Made by a program: the position numbers and the translations under genes
Shown here: piece after piece, positions 25,860 through 36,418 of the stretch
Position numbering within the stretch: position 1 is the stretch's first letter
How the letters are laid out: the number at the start of each line of letters is the position of its first letter
Notes under the pieces: generated by a model
Told to the model about the DNA's origin: nothing
Database searches by the model: none
The model's input: only the letters and a program-made list of their open reading frames with translations
Assembly: GCF_036850765.1 (NCBI RefSeq)
Contig: NC_089498.1
Coordinates: 55,169,795 to 55,233,794, forward strand
DNA from: Saccopteryx bilineata
Taxonomy: Eukaryota; Chordata; Mammalia; Chiroptera; Emballonuridae
Reading direction: 5' to 3'
DNA length: 64,000 nucleotides

Positions 25860-26355
25860 AAAAAGCAGTGGTACATATATACAATGGAATACTACATGGC
25901 CGTGAAAAAGAAGGAAATCTTACCTTTTGTAACAGCATGGATGGACCTGGAGATCATTATGTTAACTGAAATAAGCCAGGCAGAGAAAGAAAAATATCAT
26001 ATGATCTCAGATATATGTGGAATCTAATGAACAAAGTGAACTGAGGAACAGAATAGAGGCAGAGATGGGGTCACAGGGAGCAGCGGGACAGCTGTCAGAG
26101 GGAAGGGGGATGGCGGGATAGGATTAGAGAGGGTAAAGGGATTAGTAAAATTTTATATACATAATACAGAAATATAGATAACAGGACAGCAAATCCTAGA
26201 GGGAGGGTTGAGGAAGTTAGGGGAAGGGGTGCAAAGGAGGTATACAAAGGTACACAGGGGTAAGGTTGAGGGAGTTATATTGAGTGGGATACTTGAATCC
26301 ATGTAAACACAATAAATTCAAAATTAATAAAAATTTTTAAAAAAGAACATTTGTC

Positions 26356-26842
26356 TAAGTTATCACTATGTGTTTATTTTTGTACGTGATATATAAGTAT
26401 ATATATGTTAAACTGCCAAAATAATTTCTCTTCAAAACCTATGCTTTTAAACTTCAATTATACATATTCATTTTTTATGGATTTCTCTCATTTATGTAAT
26501 CAAGTTAATGTATTCTCCCTGAGGACAATAGTGATAAGCTATCTACTTCCTCGGTATAGTGGAGTAAATACAGTAATTAGGGATGAATGAAAGATAAATA
26601 GAAGTAAAAGATTAGAGATCAATAATTCAGCTTTGCATCTATAGAGATACCCTTCAGGGTACTGTTCAGGGTCAGTTTTGAGGTTAATTTTTCTCCTCTC
26701 TACAGAGAAATTCTACTACTTACAAAAGCAAACCTGAAGTATATACTTGCCATGTTTTGCTGAGAGGCATTTATCCTTATATTAAGAATAAATAATTAAC
26801 ATATTTGTCTTTTTTTAACCTCTTTAAACTTTGTTTGGAAAG
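26356..26842. other. Unique AT-rich DNA, no gene seen
   Basis: AT-rich sequence between L1 copy 2 and the mariner-like transposon. Nothing further is recognised. Confidence 0.6.
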
Positions 26843-26844
26843 TA

Positions 26845-26953
26845 CAGTGTGTCCATAAAGTCATGGTGCACTTTTGACCAGTCACAGGAAAGCAACAAAA
26901 GACGATAGAAATATGAAATCTGCACCAAATAAAAGGAAAACTCTACCAGTTTC
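26845..26953 (+). repeat. Mariner-like left terminal inverted repeat
   Basis: It pairs with 28077-28184 on the opposite strand. Matching continues through gtcacaggaaagcaac and ctgcaccaaataaaagg to about ccagtttc. Confidence 0.9.
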
Positions 26954-26961
26954 ATGCCTAT

Positions 26962-28024
26962 TCAGTGCAGTTTGATGTGGGCCCCATTTGTTGCCCTACA
27001 CACATCCAAACAATAGTGAAGTTCTTGCCACACACGGGTAAGGATGTCTGGTGTAACAGAATGAATAACGTCTGTGATTCTGTTTTAAGTGATTAATGTC
27101 ATTGATACGTTCAATGTATACATGTTGCTTCACATAACCCCAAAAGTAAAGTCTAAGAGCATCAGATCCGGGGATCGTGGTGGCCATGGATTGACAGAAC
27201 CCCTGCCTATCCGCCGGGGGAATGTTCTATCCAGAAACTCAAGAACAATGGTGGCATAGTGTGGAGGAGCGCCGTCCTGTTGAAAGATGACACCTTCTGG
27301 AAATTATGGCACTGCATATAATTCCAACATGTCAAGATAGGATTTTGCCGTCACAGACTGCTCCACGAAAAAAAAATGGGCCTATCACCTTATCATGCAT
27401 CAGGCCACACCACGGGTTCACTTGAGGGGTGTTACGTTTGTACTCATCGTAGGCATGAGGATGTTCAGCAGCCCATATTCAGACGTTTCGGTGATGAACA
27501 TGTCCACAGATATGGAAGGTCACCTCATCGCTAAACACAATCTTCTGCAAAGATCTTGCATCATTGTTGATCTCATGAAGCATATATGTAGCAAATGCAC
27601 ATCGTGTGGGTCTATCCAATGGTTTGATAACGTGCAACAGCTGCAATTTGTACCCCGTAAAACAGAGACGTTTCTTTAACACCTTATGAACTGTAGTCTT
27701 GCTTAGGTGTAATTGTGGAGCACACACACACACAGGTTCTTTAGGGCTCCTTAGACAGCTATCCCGTATAACCTCTACAGACTCGTCACTGACTGATGGC
27801 CTACCAGAACAGGGTTTCTCCACCAAATTGCCAGTTTCCTTCAACTGCTTATCCCACCGAGTAATGTTATTCTTATGTGGTAGCGCTTTGTTATAAACAC
27901 GCTGATATTCACGTTGCACTTTGGTCATGGATTCGAATTTAGCGAGCCACAGAACACACTGAACTTTCCTCTGAACCGTCCACATCTCGAATGGCATGGC
28001 CGTGGGCTGCTCCGCTGTATACAC
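26962..28024 (-). pseudogene. Mariner-like transposase pseudogene
   Basis: Read on the minus strand from ATG 28024, the N-terminal half is open for 181 codons. It has an N-terminal helix-turn-helix-like region (KVQREYQRVYNKALPHKNNI, then TRWDKQLKETG) and GRPSVSDESVE before the catalytic domain. The DDE/D motifs are visible: FSDE (first D), FQQDGAPPH (second D, codon 27274-27276) and SPDL (third D, 27166-27168). I count 35 residues between the last two. A TGA at 27479-27481, a TAA between the first and second D, and about three frameshifts inactivate it. The coding end is the TGA at 26962-26964, giving about 354 codons, normal for mariner-type transposases. It would have cut and pasted the element at TA sites. 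Confidence 0.88.
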
Positions 28025-28076
28025 GGTGTTACGTCATCATCTGAGCATGTACACATGCTGCCACATCATCCTACAG

Positions 28077-28184
28077 AAACTGGGAGCGTTTTCCTTTTAT
28101 TTGGTGCAGATCTCACATTTCTATCGTCTTTTGTTGCTTTCCTGTGACCAGTCAAAAGTGCACCATGGCTTTATGAACACACTG
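28077..28184 (-). repeat. Mariner-like right terminal inverted repeat
   Basis: Reverse complement of the left repeat at 26845-26953, about 92% identical by eye. It lies upstream of the transposase start and so probably held its promoter. Confidence 0.9.
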
Positions 28185-28186
28185 TA

Positions 28187-28597
28187 TTGTCTAACAAGGC
28201 CTTTACAGAGCTTGTATTTTTTTTTTGAGAAAAGACAAAATACACAAATATAATGTAATTAGAATCAGTACTTAAATATGGACATAAAGGGGAGAAAGGG
28301 TTTGAGGAAAGATTTGCTAGATATTTAGAATATTCAGTGGCAACTCTTTGATACAATGACATTTGAACTTGGATCTGAATAAAGCAAGGGATAGTCCAGA
28401 GAACCCCATCACTGTGTAGCAGAAATACTAGTTTCAAAGGATCTTAAAATAAATAGCCCAGTTTAACTACAGCACAATTAATAAGAGGGTGTCATTAATA
28501 GATGAGATGGGAGAAGCAGACACTAAGGAACCTAGGAGAGTGGAGGTGCACTTTTTGGGAAGTGTTATGATGGAGAAGCAGAACTGGAGAAGAAATC
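28187..28597. other. Unique DNA, no gene seen
   Basis: A run near 28330-28400 (tgacatttgaacttgg, then gatctgaataaagcaagg) vaguely resembles an old MIR/L2-type relic, too weak to assign. Confidence 0.5.
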
Positions 28598-28610
28598 AAG
28601 AGTTTGGCTT

Positions 28611-28986
28611 GACAGGTGGTGACACAGTGGATAGAGCATCACATTGGGACCCAAAGGACTCAGGTTCAAAATCCTAAGGTGTCTTGAGCACGGGCTCATA
28701 TTGCTTGAGCGTGGGGTTGCTGGCTTGACCATGGGATCATAGACCTGACCCTATGGTCGCTGGCTTAAACCCAAGGTTGCTGGCTTGATGCCCAAGGTCA
28801 CTGGCTTGAGCCCAAGGGGTCTCGCTCTGCTGTAGCTTCTGGTCAAGGCACATATGAGAAAGCAATCAATGAGAAACTAAGGAGACTAAAGAGCCACAGC
28901 AAAGAATTGATGGTTCTCATCTCTCTCCCTTCCTGTCTGTCTGTCCCTATCTGTCCCTTTTTCTGTCTGTCACAAAATAAAAAAAA
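28611..28986 (+). repeat. SINE type B (long variant)
   Basis: It starts gacaggtggtgacacagtgg and has several GCTGGCTTGA units, like the copy at 5298. The TSD aagagtttggctt (28598-28610, repeated at 28987-29000) is exact. Confidence 0.93.
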
Positions 28987-29000
28987 AAGAGTTTGGCTTG

Positions 29001-29725
29001 GAAATTTGAAATTTGAAATAACTATTGTATTAGACCACCCAAGTAAAGATGTTCCACAGATTATTATCAATGATTTTGGGAATCAAGGGAGATACAAAGT
29101 TAGCAGTCATAAAATAATCATGGAACTGATACAGACTATCGAGTGAGTATAAAGGGAAAAGAAATGAAACTTGCAAATATTTTGTAGTCAGAAAAATAAA
29201 AGGGGTCTAGTTAAAGCAAATGATAAGGAGTAATTTAAAGAACCAGAATCTAGAAGAAGGGATTGCCCAAAAGAAGATGTGATAGTGCCAAGTACTACTG
29301 ATAGGTGAGGGAAAATAAGGATTGCGAATTAACCATTGAGTATTTGGCAAAACAAAGGTCACTGATGTCCCGAAAAGAAGTGATTTCAGTGCATTAGCAG
29401 GAACAGATGCCTTTCTAGAGATATTCAAGGATTATAGAATTTAGAAATTTTTTAGTGCTTTTTCTTTTTCTTTTCTTTTTTTTTTTCTTGTGTAAGTAAA
29501 CAGAAAAATGTGGGGTCATGAAAGGATCAAAGAATTGGGTGGGTTGGTATATGTTTTTTTATGCAAAGAGAGGCTAGTATCAATAAGATAATTCATGGGG
29601 GAGAGTAAAACTGACAGAGCTGGAAAGTGAGAGTGGTCATAATTGTAATAGAGTATCCCTTATGTTGTAAAAGAAAATGAAATGCAGTGGACATGTACAT
29701 GTTTATTATTTCTAAAGAGAAGGCA
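29001..29725. other. Unique AT-rich DNA, no gene seen
   Basis: Contains a T-rich tract at about 29459-29490 and otherwise unremarkable AT-rich sequence. Confidence 0.6.
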
Positions 29726-29743
29726 CAGGGTATGTAAAATTTT

Positions 29744-30111
29744 TTTAATTTTTTTTTTGTATTTTTCTGAAGCTGAAAACGGGGAGAGACAGACAGACTC
29801 CCGCATGCGCCCGACCGGGATCCACCCGGCACGCCCACCAGGGGCGACGCTCTGCCCACCAGGGGGCGATGCTCTGCCTCCCAGAGCCACTCTAGCACCT
29901 GGGGCAGAGGCCAAGGAGCCCTCCGCAGCGCCGGGCCACCTTTGCTCCAATGGAGCCTTGGCTGCGGGAGGGGAAGAGAGTGACAGAGAGGAAGGGGGTG
30001 GGGGGGTGGAGAAGCAAATGGGCGCTTCTCCTATGTGCCCCGGCCGGGAATCGAACCTGGGTCCCCCGTACGCCAGGTGGACGCTCTACCGCTGAGCCAA
30101 ACGGCCAGGGC
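29744..30111 (-). repeat. SINE type A (duplicated-unit subfamily)
   Basis: A minus-strand copy with a T-run at its left end. On the + strand the two GCCCACCAGGGGCGACGCTC-type units lie side by side at about 29833-29872. The B box (gggaatcgaacctgggtc, complement) is intact. An exact TSD (cagggtatgtaaaatttt) sits at 29726-29743 and 30112-30129. Confidence 0.95.
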
Positions 30112-30249
30112 CAGGGTATGTAAAATTTTGGGAGCAAGAAAGGTGTGTTATAGATTTGAGAAAAAAAGACAGTATGAAGTATTCATTTGGAAAACAATAA
30201 CATGAATCAGTTGAGAAAATGTAATACAGTTACTGCCATTTGATGTTTT

Positions 30250-32272
30250 TATTTCTTTTTTCTAAGAGTTATGATGAGAGGAATAAGAGGAAAATGGAAA
30301 AATGGGGGGACAAATTAAAAACTTACTATTGTATTTAGTGGAACAAGAACTAGATAATATGGAGAGCCAGGGATGGGAGCACTGCTAGTGAGTTAAAAAG
30401 GTGAAATAAAAACCCCCCAAAATGCCACAAACATAGGTTTGAGTCCCAGATAAGATAATTTGTTTGTTATTGAGGTTTGAATGAGAGGAGATGTAAAGGA
30501 GAAAGGAAGAAACTAATATAGAAGGAGAAAAGAAAGAGAGAGAGAGAAAAAAAGAGGGAACCACTAAAAGAAGAAAAAAGAAAGGAGAGAGAGAGAGAGA
30601 GAGTTAAGGGTTTTGGAGTGCAACCCTCATAGAGAGAAAGGAAGAGAAGAGAAAAGATAATGGGAGATGTAACACTTATGGGTAGTGTAGTTCCAGGAGA
30701 GGAGAGAGTAAGACCGGTAGAGAGTTAATCGGCCAAATTGGAGGAGGAAAAAAAAGTCTCAAGAATGAAGATAAGAGAAACAAACGAACAAATATAATAA
30801 AATGGGATAGGTTATAAAGTCTGCAGATTATTCTTGATTTTGAGAGGTTATCTTCTTGCTTTTTCTTTTCTCTCCCTCTTCCTGGTTGGTGACTCTGTAC
30901 CCCGGGTTCTGCCCCTTTGGCACGCTCAGGTAGAGGTTTGCAGTTGATAAGTCTCTATGGCAATGTCATGTATTGTGCTTTATTCTCGTTGGGAGTCGAG
31001 GCTCATTAGCATTTATAGGCTCCGACAGTGAGAGAGTCCGTGTTCCTGGAGCCTTTCTCCTAGTCTTTCCTTCCTCAATTAGTAGCCTGATAGTCCAGGT
31101 ATGGGGTTGCTGCTGCCTCTGCCTGGATAGTAAGAGGCTCAAATTGCTGGCAACTCCCCACTCTATTTCCACTCAGCACAGGGCTCTGGGTAAGGCTCAG
31201 TCAGTCAGAGCTGCTAGCATAATCAGGCGGGCTTTCCGCCCACTCGAAGACCTCTGGCTCTGCCACTCTATCCGGTAACACAAGCGGACGCCCACTTCCG
31301 GGGCGCTTGGAGGAAACTCTCACTCACTGTCTGCAACCAGGATATCTGGCCAGCAGTCTCACGCTCTGAGTGAAACCCCCAACCGCAGGGAAATGTTGCA
31401 GCGTTGGAATTGAGTCTCGCTCCGTCCCCGTGTGCGGCTTTTGCAAGGCGCTGGGGCGTCCTGAGATTCCGCTTTGGCCCACACAAAGGCCCCTGACTCT
31501 GCCCCTCTGTGCGATAACACGGGCGCGCACTGCCGAGGCACTCGGAGGAATCGCTCACTCCTTATCTGCGCGCAAACCAGGATATGAGGCCGGCCGCGGT
31601 TCCCTCTGAGTGAAATAGCCTCCAGCACGGAAAATCTCCACCGTTGGAATTAGTTCTCACTCCCTCCCGTGCGTGGCTTTCCCAGGGCGCTGGGGCTGCC
31701 CAGAGACTCTGCCCTCAGCCCACAGAAAGGCCTCTGACCCTGCCTCTCCGTGGGGCAACACGGGCACCCACTTCCGCGGCTTAGGAAGAAATCTCTCTTC
31801 CACTAACTGTGCACCAACCAGGAGACTGGGTAAAATGGCTGCTCCGCTTGTCTTTTTTTGTTTGGGTTTGGCGCGAGTGTTAGCTTGTATTGCCCGGGTT
31901 GCCACAGGATCAGATTTTCCTCGGCTTGGATCTCTGAGCCACAGCCTGGTTCGGCCGTTTTTGCTGCGGCGGCCTGGATCTATTCACCCCCTTTGCCCGC
32001 CTCAGTTTCTATATTCACAGTTACCAGAGAAAGCTGCCCCGTTTAGGTTAGTGAGGAAGGCGGAGCATTTCTTACTCCCTATTTCCTTCGGGGTTTGGTT
32101 ATATATTTAGCCAATTTTTCACTCAATCATACCTTTGGGTGTATTGCGAAGAATCTGGAAGCTCCAAGTATAGGTTTTTCTGTTTCTGGTTGAAGATCTT
32201 GTTGAGTTTTGGGGGAGATTTATCGGTATCGCTTCCTACTCCGCCATTACTCTGACCTATTTCTTTTTTCTA
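30250..32272 (-). mobile_element. Solo L1 5' UTR insertion (L1 lacking ORFs and 3' end)
   Basis: The body (30265-32257) reads on the minus strand as an L1 5' end: it starts ggtcagagtaatggcggag at 32257 and aligns with the 5' UTR of copy 3 (39076-41143). Shared blocks include ggggcagaacccggggtaca, then gagtcaccaacc, and later ggaactacactacccat. Homology stops at about copy 3 position 41143, some 330 bp before ORF1, so ORF1, ORF2, the 3' UTR and any poly(A) are absent. Even so, a perfect 15-bp direct repeat (tatttcttttttcta) flanks it at 30250-30264 and 32258-32272. This is the opposite of usual L1 truncation, which removes the 5' end. Internal priming of reverse transcription or a later deletion could explain it. 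Confidence 0.82.
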
Positions 32273-32548
32273 GTCACCTTCAGCTATTGGAACATAAGTA
32301 AAATTCGACAAATTTATTTTGTTTACTTTTCTATTTAATTTACTTTAAGATAAATTTCTTTAAATTTTTCTATTAAAGTATTTTAAATCTCATAACTGAA
32401 TTACAAATAAATATTTTCAAAGGTAGTATTTATTAAAAACACTCAAATAGCAGCAAATAATGAAACTATTCTTTCTTTTCTGTTATATTAATCACAGTTT
32501 TTGCATGAATAACTAAACTAGAACTAAGTCCTTAAAAAAGTGACATGT
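32273..32548. other. Unique AT-rich DNA, no gene seen
   Basis: Short AT-rich spacer with nothing recognisable. Confidence 0.6.
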
Positions 32549-32909
32549 GGCCCTGGCCAGTTGGCTCAGTGGTAGAGCATCGACCCAGCATGTGGACATC
32601 CCAAGTTTGATTCTGGTCAAGACACACAAGAGAAGCAACCATCTGCTTCTCCATCTCTCTCCCTCCCTTTTTCTGTTTCTCTCTCTCACTCTCCCACAAA
32701 CATGGCTTTATTGTTTTGAGAGCATCATCCTGGGCACTGGGGATAGCTTTGTGGAGCCTCTACCTCAGGCATTAAAAATAGCTTGTTGAAAGCATGGCCC
32801 CAAATGGGCAGAACATTGGTCCCAGACAGGGGTTGCCAGGTAAATCCTTGTTAGGGCGCATGCGGGAGTCTGTCTCTGTTTTCCCTCCTTTCACTTGGTA
32901 AAAGAAGAA
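32549..32909 (+). repeat. SINE type A, decayed
   Basis: The head ggccctggccagttggctca is clear; the body is strongly diverged and has lost most CpGs. It ends in a short A/G-rich tail. Confidence 0.85.
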
Positions 32910-33356
32910 AAAAAGTAAAACTAAGAATAAAAACATGAACTATTTATCTAGAACTATGGCTCCCACCCACCACCACAATCTAGTAATAATTTAAAAGCTG
33001 TTCTTTTATATTCTGGAAACTTACCATAGATAAGGAGTTGCAAGGGATTCAAAATAGATTCTATCAAGTTTCAGATGCACCTACAATTATTTAGCACCTC
33101 CATTTTATTATGAAAACTTACTAGATACTTTCAAATAAATATTGTCTTTTAATTGTCATATAAAAGGGATAAAATAATCTTTTTATTTCTTCAGAGTCTG
33201 ACAGTTTAAGTCGTCTCACCAAGATCAAACTTTAGAGGCAAATCCCGAAGTAAGATCTTCAAATCCATGCCCAATGTCTTTTTTTACAACACTTTGAAAT
33301 CAAAGATATTTTAAATGCTGACATATAACGTCAAAGATTGGCATCAATCTTTAACA

Positions 33357-33470
33357 AACCTGAGTTGAAATCCTGACTCTGCCCGTCACATGCTGTATCA
33401 CCTTGGGAAAGATTTTGAGCCTGACAAAGTTCTTTCATCTTTATAAAAGATTACCACGATAATTAAAAAA
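33357..33470 (+). repeat. MIR SINE relic
   Basis: The order acctgagttgaaatcctgac, tctgcccgtcac, catgctgtatcaccttggg, then agttctttcatctttataa matches the MIR core pattern (tRNA-derived ancient mammalian SINE). The following L1 3' end inserted into its edge. Confidence 0.72.
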
Positions 33471-33853
33471 TAGTTTAGGAACATGGATGGCCCTTGATAA
33501 TATGATACTGAGTGAAATAAATCAGAAAAAGGTAAAAACTGTGTGATTCCATACATATGTAGGATACAAAATTGAGATGCATGGATATAGATAAAAGCAC
33601 AGTGGTTACTGGGGGAGGGGAAAGGGGAGAGAGGCGGAAGAGGCTTGGGGGGAAGGATATAAAGAGAGAAAAATACAAGGTGATGGAGGATGATTTGACT
33701 TTGGTTGATGAATATACAACATAATCGACTTTCCAAATGATATGGAGATATTTATCCCTAATCTATGTACTCTTGTGGACCAATGTCACCCTGTTAAAAA
33801 TAATTTTCTAAATTAAAAAAAAAGAAAGAAAATATGAAAAAGTAGTTTAGGAA
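33471..33853 (+). mobile_element. 5'-truncated L1 3' end
   Basis: The body (33482-33842) starts in the last ~30 codons of ORF2 (gagtgaaataaatcagaaaa) and covers the 3' UTR with its G-rich tract and the conserved ctatgtactcttgtggacca and aatgtcaccctgttaa blocks. A TSD, tagtttaggaa, lies at 33471-33481 and 33843-33853. The 3' UTR matches the lineage of copies 1 and 3. Confidence 0.9.
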
Positions 33854-34165
33854 GAAGTATTGATTATACCATAGCACAAGTTTCAGTGTCATTAAAAAAA
33901 CAACAAATAATGAATTTTTCAATTTTATAAGAGTATTTATATCCAAAAGGGAATTCAGATTTCTTAGGAAAATTATATTGGAGATGAGCTTTATCAGTAT
34001 AGAGAATATTGGGTGAGTGAAAATATAAGGGTAGATACTTAACAATAGCAAAAACTGAGTAATACAAGCATAGCATCATGTTTAAATTTTAATTACTATC
34101 ATATCTTTTACTTCAGCATCATGGATTTTTTAATGAAGAGCCATACATTTTTTAAATGTTTACAT
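33854..34165. other. Unique AT-rich DNA, no gene seen
   Basis: No recognisable feature. Confidence 0.6.
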
Positions 34166-34558
34166 TGAGTCAAATGGTGGTCCCCAAAAGATAAGTCCAA
34201 GTTCTAACAATTACATGTGAATATACATTTATTTGGAAAAGTTAAAGATATTGAGGTGAAATTATAATGGGTTAACTGGGAAGTCTCTAAATCCAATGAT
34301 GTGTTCTCATAAGAAATGCAACATAAGGAACATACAGAGGCAAAGGAGACTGTCATGTGAACATGGAAGCAGAGATTGGAGTGATGCTTCTATAAATCAA
34401 GGAATGCCCAGAGTCACCAGAAGCTAAAAGATGCAGAGATGGCTCACAGAGCCTGCGGAGGGAGCAACAGCACTGCTCTTATCGGCCTAGATTGCTGACC
34501 TCCAGAACTGTGAAAAAACACATTTCTGTTGTTTTAAGCTTCTAAAATTATGCTTGAA
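34166..34558 (+). repeat. MaLR-type LTR relic (MLT1-like)
   Basis: Motif order (ggtggtccccaaaagataag, ctctaaatccaatgatgtgt, gagattggagtgatgcttct, gacctccagaactgtgaa, then catttctgttgttttaagc) follows the well-known MaLR/MLT1 LTR pattern of mammals. It is a solo, old non-coding LTR of an endogenous retrovirus-like element with no internal genes nearby. The subfamily is not resolved. Confidence 0.72.
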
Positions 34559-34610
34559 AAAAATTTTTAAATCAAAATCAAAATTTACTTTTTTAACGTA
34601 TGTTAGTTCG

Positions 34611-34974
34611 TGCCTTGGCCAGTTGGCTCAGTGGTAGAGCTTCAGACTGGCATGTGGAAGTACCAGGTTTGATTCCTGGTCAGGGCACATAGAAGAAGTG
34701 CCCATCTGCTTCTCCACCCCTCCCCCTCTCCTTCCTCTCTGTCTCTCTCTTCCCCTCCCGCAGCCAAGGCTCCATTAGAGCAAAGTTGGCCCGAGCACTG
34801 AGGATGGCTCCAAGGCCTCTGCCTCAGGCACTAGAATGACTCCAACGGCAATGGAGCAACCCCCCAGATCAGCAGAGCATCACCCCCTGGTGGGCATGCC
34901 TGGTGGATCCCGGGCCTGCACAAGTGGGAGTCTCTCTGATGGCCTCCCTGCTTCTAACTTCAGGAAAAAAAAAA
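34611..34974 (+). repeat. SINE type A
   Basis: A complete element from tgccttggccagttggctca to a short poly(A), single-unit subfamily. Flanks tatgttagttcg and tgtgttaacttg may be a diverged TSD. Confidence 0.9.
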
Positions 34975-35046
34975 TGTGTTAACTTGGATTTAATCATTTT
35001 CTGTAAGCAGACATGATTGTTTTAAATTTAAAAAATTGAAAGTACA

Positions 35047-35366
35047 GCCTGACCAGGTGGTTGCACAGTGGATAGAGCGTTGAACTGGGAAGTGGAGGGC
35101 CCAGGTTCAAAACCCCGAGGTCGCCAGCTTGAGTACAGGCTCATCTGGTTTGTGCAAGAATCATCAGCTTGAGCCCAAGGTCACTGGCTTGAGCAAGGGG
35201 TCACTTGGTCTGCTGAAGGCCTCTAGTCAAGGCACTCATGAGAAAGCAATCAATGAACAACTAAGGTGCCACAATGATGAATTGATGCTTCTCATCTCTC
35301 TCCCTTCCTATCTATTTGTCCCTCTCTCTGTTTCTATCTGTCTCTGTCACACACACACACACACAT
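35047..35366 (+). repeat. SINE type B
   Basis: It starts gcctgaccaggtggttgcac and ends in (AC)n, a simple-repeat expansion next to the usual tail. The flanks gaaagtaca and aaaagtaca are the likely TSD. Confidence 0.9.
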
Positions 35367-35643
35367 TAAAAGTACAAAATATTTTGAAATACAACCCTAT
35401 ATTCTCGTTAGTAAAATAAAATACAATAAAATATCCTATGTATAGCATTTTTAATATATAAACTTGAATTATTGAGGACATTCTCCATATTTTTATTGAA
35501 TTCCAAAAAATTGTTAATTACTCATAAAATTTACAAATTTCTGCTCTACAGAACATTTTGATTGCTGAGAAAAAAATACAAAATACCTTTTTAGAGTTTT
35601 GAGAAAACTATCTTTTAGCGTTTTAAATGAAATCAACTATATT

Positions 35644-35969
35644 GCCTGCCAGGCGGTGGCACACTGGATAGAGTGTCAGACTGGGATGCCAAGGACCCAG
35701 GTTTGAGACCCCGAGGTCACCAACTTGAGCGCCTGTTCATCTGGCTTGAGCAAAGCTCACCAGCTTGGATCCAAGGTCACTGGTTCGAGCAAGGGGTCAC
35801 TTGCTCTACTATAGCCCAGGTCAAAGCACATATGAGAAAGCAATCAATGAACAACTAAGGAGCCAAAGCAAAGAATTGATGTTTCTCATCTCTCTCCCTT
35901 CCTGTCTGTCCCTATCTGTTCCTCTCTCTGTTTTTCTCTGTCTCTGTCACAAAAAATAAAAAATAAAAT
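35644..35969 (+). repeat. SINE type B with 19-bp TSD
   Basis: It starts gcctgccaggcggtggcaca and ends in an AAATAAAAT tail. A long perfect duplication, aaatgaaatcaactatatt, flanks it at 35625-35643 and 35970-35988. Confidence 0.95.
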
Positions 35970-35988
35970 AAATGAAATCAACTATATT

Positions 35989-36294
35989 TAATATGTTCAG
36001 TGACACCCACTCTTGCAGATAAAATCTATTATATTTTACACTTTTATTATAGTTTGAATTTTAAAATGTTAATGTATAATATATGTAAAAATTAAATACA
36101 TGATGAATTATGTGTTTTATTAGTTCAAGGTAGTAATAATAAATCTATTTATCAGAAATGTCCCTGGAGTAACCAGGAAAGTAAGACTAGGGGTAGGGAA
36201 TTCTGCTATCTAAGACTGACAAAGTTAATCTTTTCCAGAAATAACATAGAAAAAAATCTAGCAGCTATATTATTTTTCATGTTAGAACAAATAG
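35989..36294. other. Unique AT-rich DNA, no gene seen
   Basis: No recognisable feature. Confidence 0.6.
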
Positions 36295-36296
36295 TA

Positions 36297-36416
36297 GCTT
36301 GGGCAAAAGTAGGTTTACAGTTGTTTATATGGAGATAGTACAATAATTAATAAATAATAATATAAGAATAAACTGTTTTACATACACAACTATAAACCTA
36401 CTTTTGCTCCAACCTG
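36297..36416. mobile_element. Mariner-derived MITE (MADE1/Hsmar1-like ends)
   Basis: A 120-bp palindromic element between TA dinucleotides (36295-36296 and 36417-36418). The ends, gcttgggcaaaagtaggttt and, on the other strand, caggttggagcaaaagtagg, match over about 30 bp and recall the TIRs of Hsmar1/MADE1 elements. It has no coding content. Transcribed, it would fold into a hairpin. Confidence 0.85.
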
Positions 36417-36418
36417 TA

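Larger units (their letters stand above)
21424..26027 (+). pseudogene. L1 ORF2 remnant, copy 2
   Basis: ATG 21424 begins the endonuclease domain ([20 protein letters not shown]), with the QET motif (LQETDL) at codons ~40-45. The RT block [11 protein letters not shown] lies near 23420-23450 and the active-site motif FADDM at about 23540. The C-terminal part (EYYMAVKKKEI) runs to a stop at 26025-26027. Two SINEs interrupt the C-terminal third. Stops and frameshifts are spread throughout; the longest open L1 piece is just over 100 codons. The C-terminus differs from copies 1 and 3. Confidence 0.88.
17805..26355 (+). mobile_element. Full-length L1 retrotransposon, copy 2 (second lineage, decayed)
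   Basis: A 13-bp TSD, aagaacatttgtc, lies at 17805-17817 and 26343-26355. The body starts gaggagaaaagatggcgatg, with a YY1-like AAGATGGCG core at 17828-17836. It has a 2.6-kb 5' UTR, ORF1 and ORF2 remnants, and a 3' UTR ending in an A-rich tail. The 5' UTR and the ORF2 C-terminus differ clearly from copies 1 and 3, so this is a separate L1 lineage. Inside it sit a foldback hAT-like element (18221-18412), a type A SINE (24299-24702) and a type B SINE (25528-25859). Numerous stops show it is inactive. Confidence 0.93.
26845..28184 (-). mobile_element. Full-length mariner/Tc1-like DNA transposon
   Basis: The element is 1,340 bp and flanked by TA on both sides (26843-26844 and 28185-28186), the hallmark target duplication of the Tc1/mariner superfamily. 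Both ends read CAGTGTGT-CATAAAG inward. The terminal inverted repeats match over about 108 bp with roughly eight mismatches, far longer than the ~30 bp of classical mariners. A decayed transposase gene runs on the minus strand between the repeats. Both ends are complete, so this is a genuine copy of a once autonomous element, not a MITE. I do not recognise the exact subfamily. Confidence 0.93.

Noticed and set aside
27395..28253. Plus-strand open frames over the DNA transposon
   Set aside because: Shadows of the minus-strand transposase, whose motifs and TIRs explain the region.
30966..32110. Several 60-145-codon open frames in CpG-rich DNA that could suggest a CpG-island gene
   Set aside because: The sequence aligns with the L1 5' UTR at 39076-41143; the frames are not shared between the two copies.
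34166..34558. Considered as an exon-containing conserved element
   Set aside because: Its motif order fits a MaLR-type LTR relic better; no open frame is preserved.
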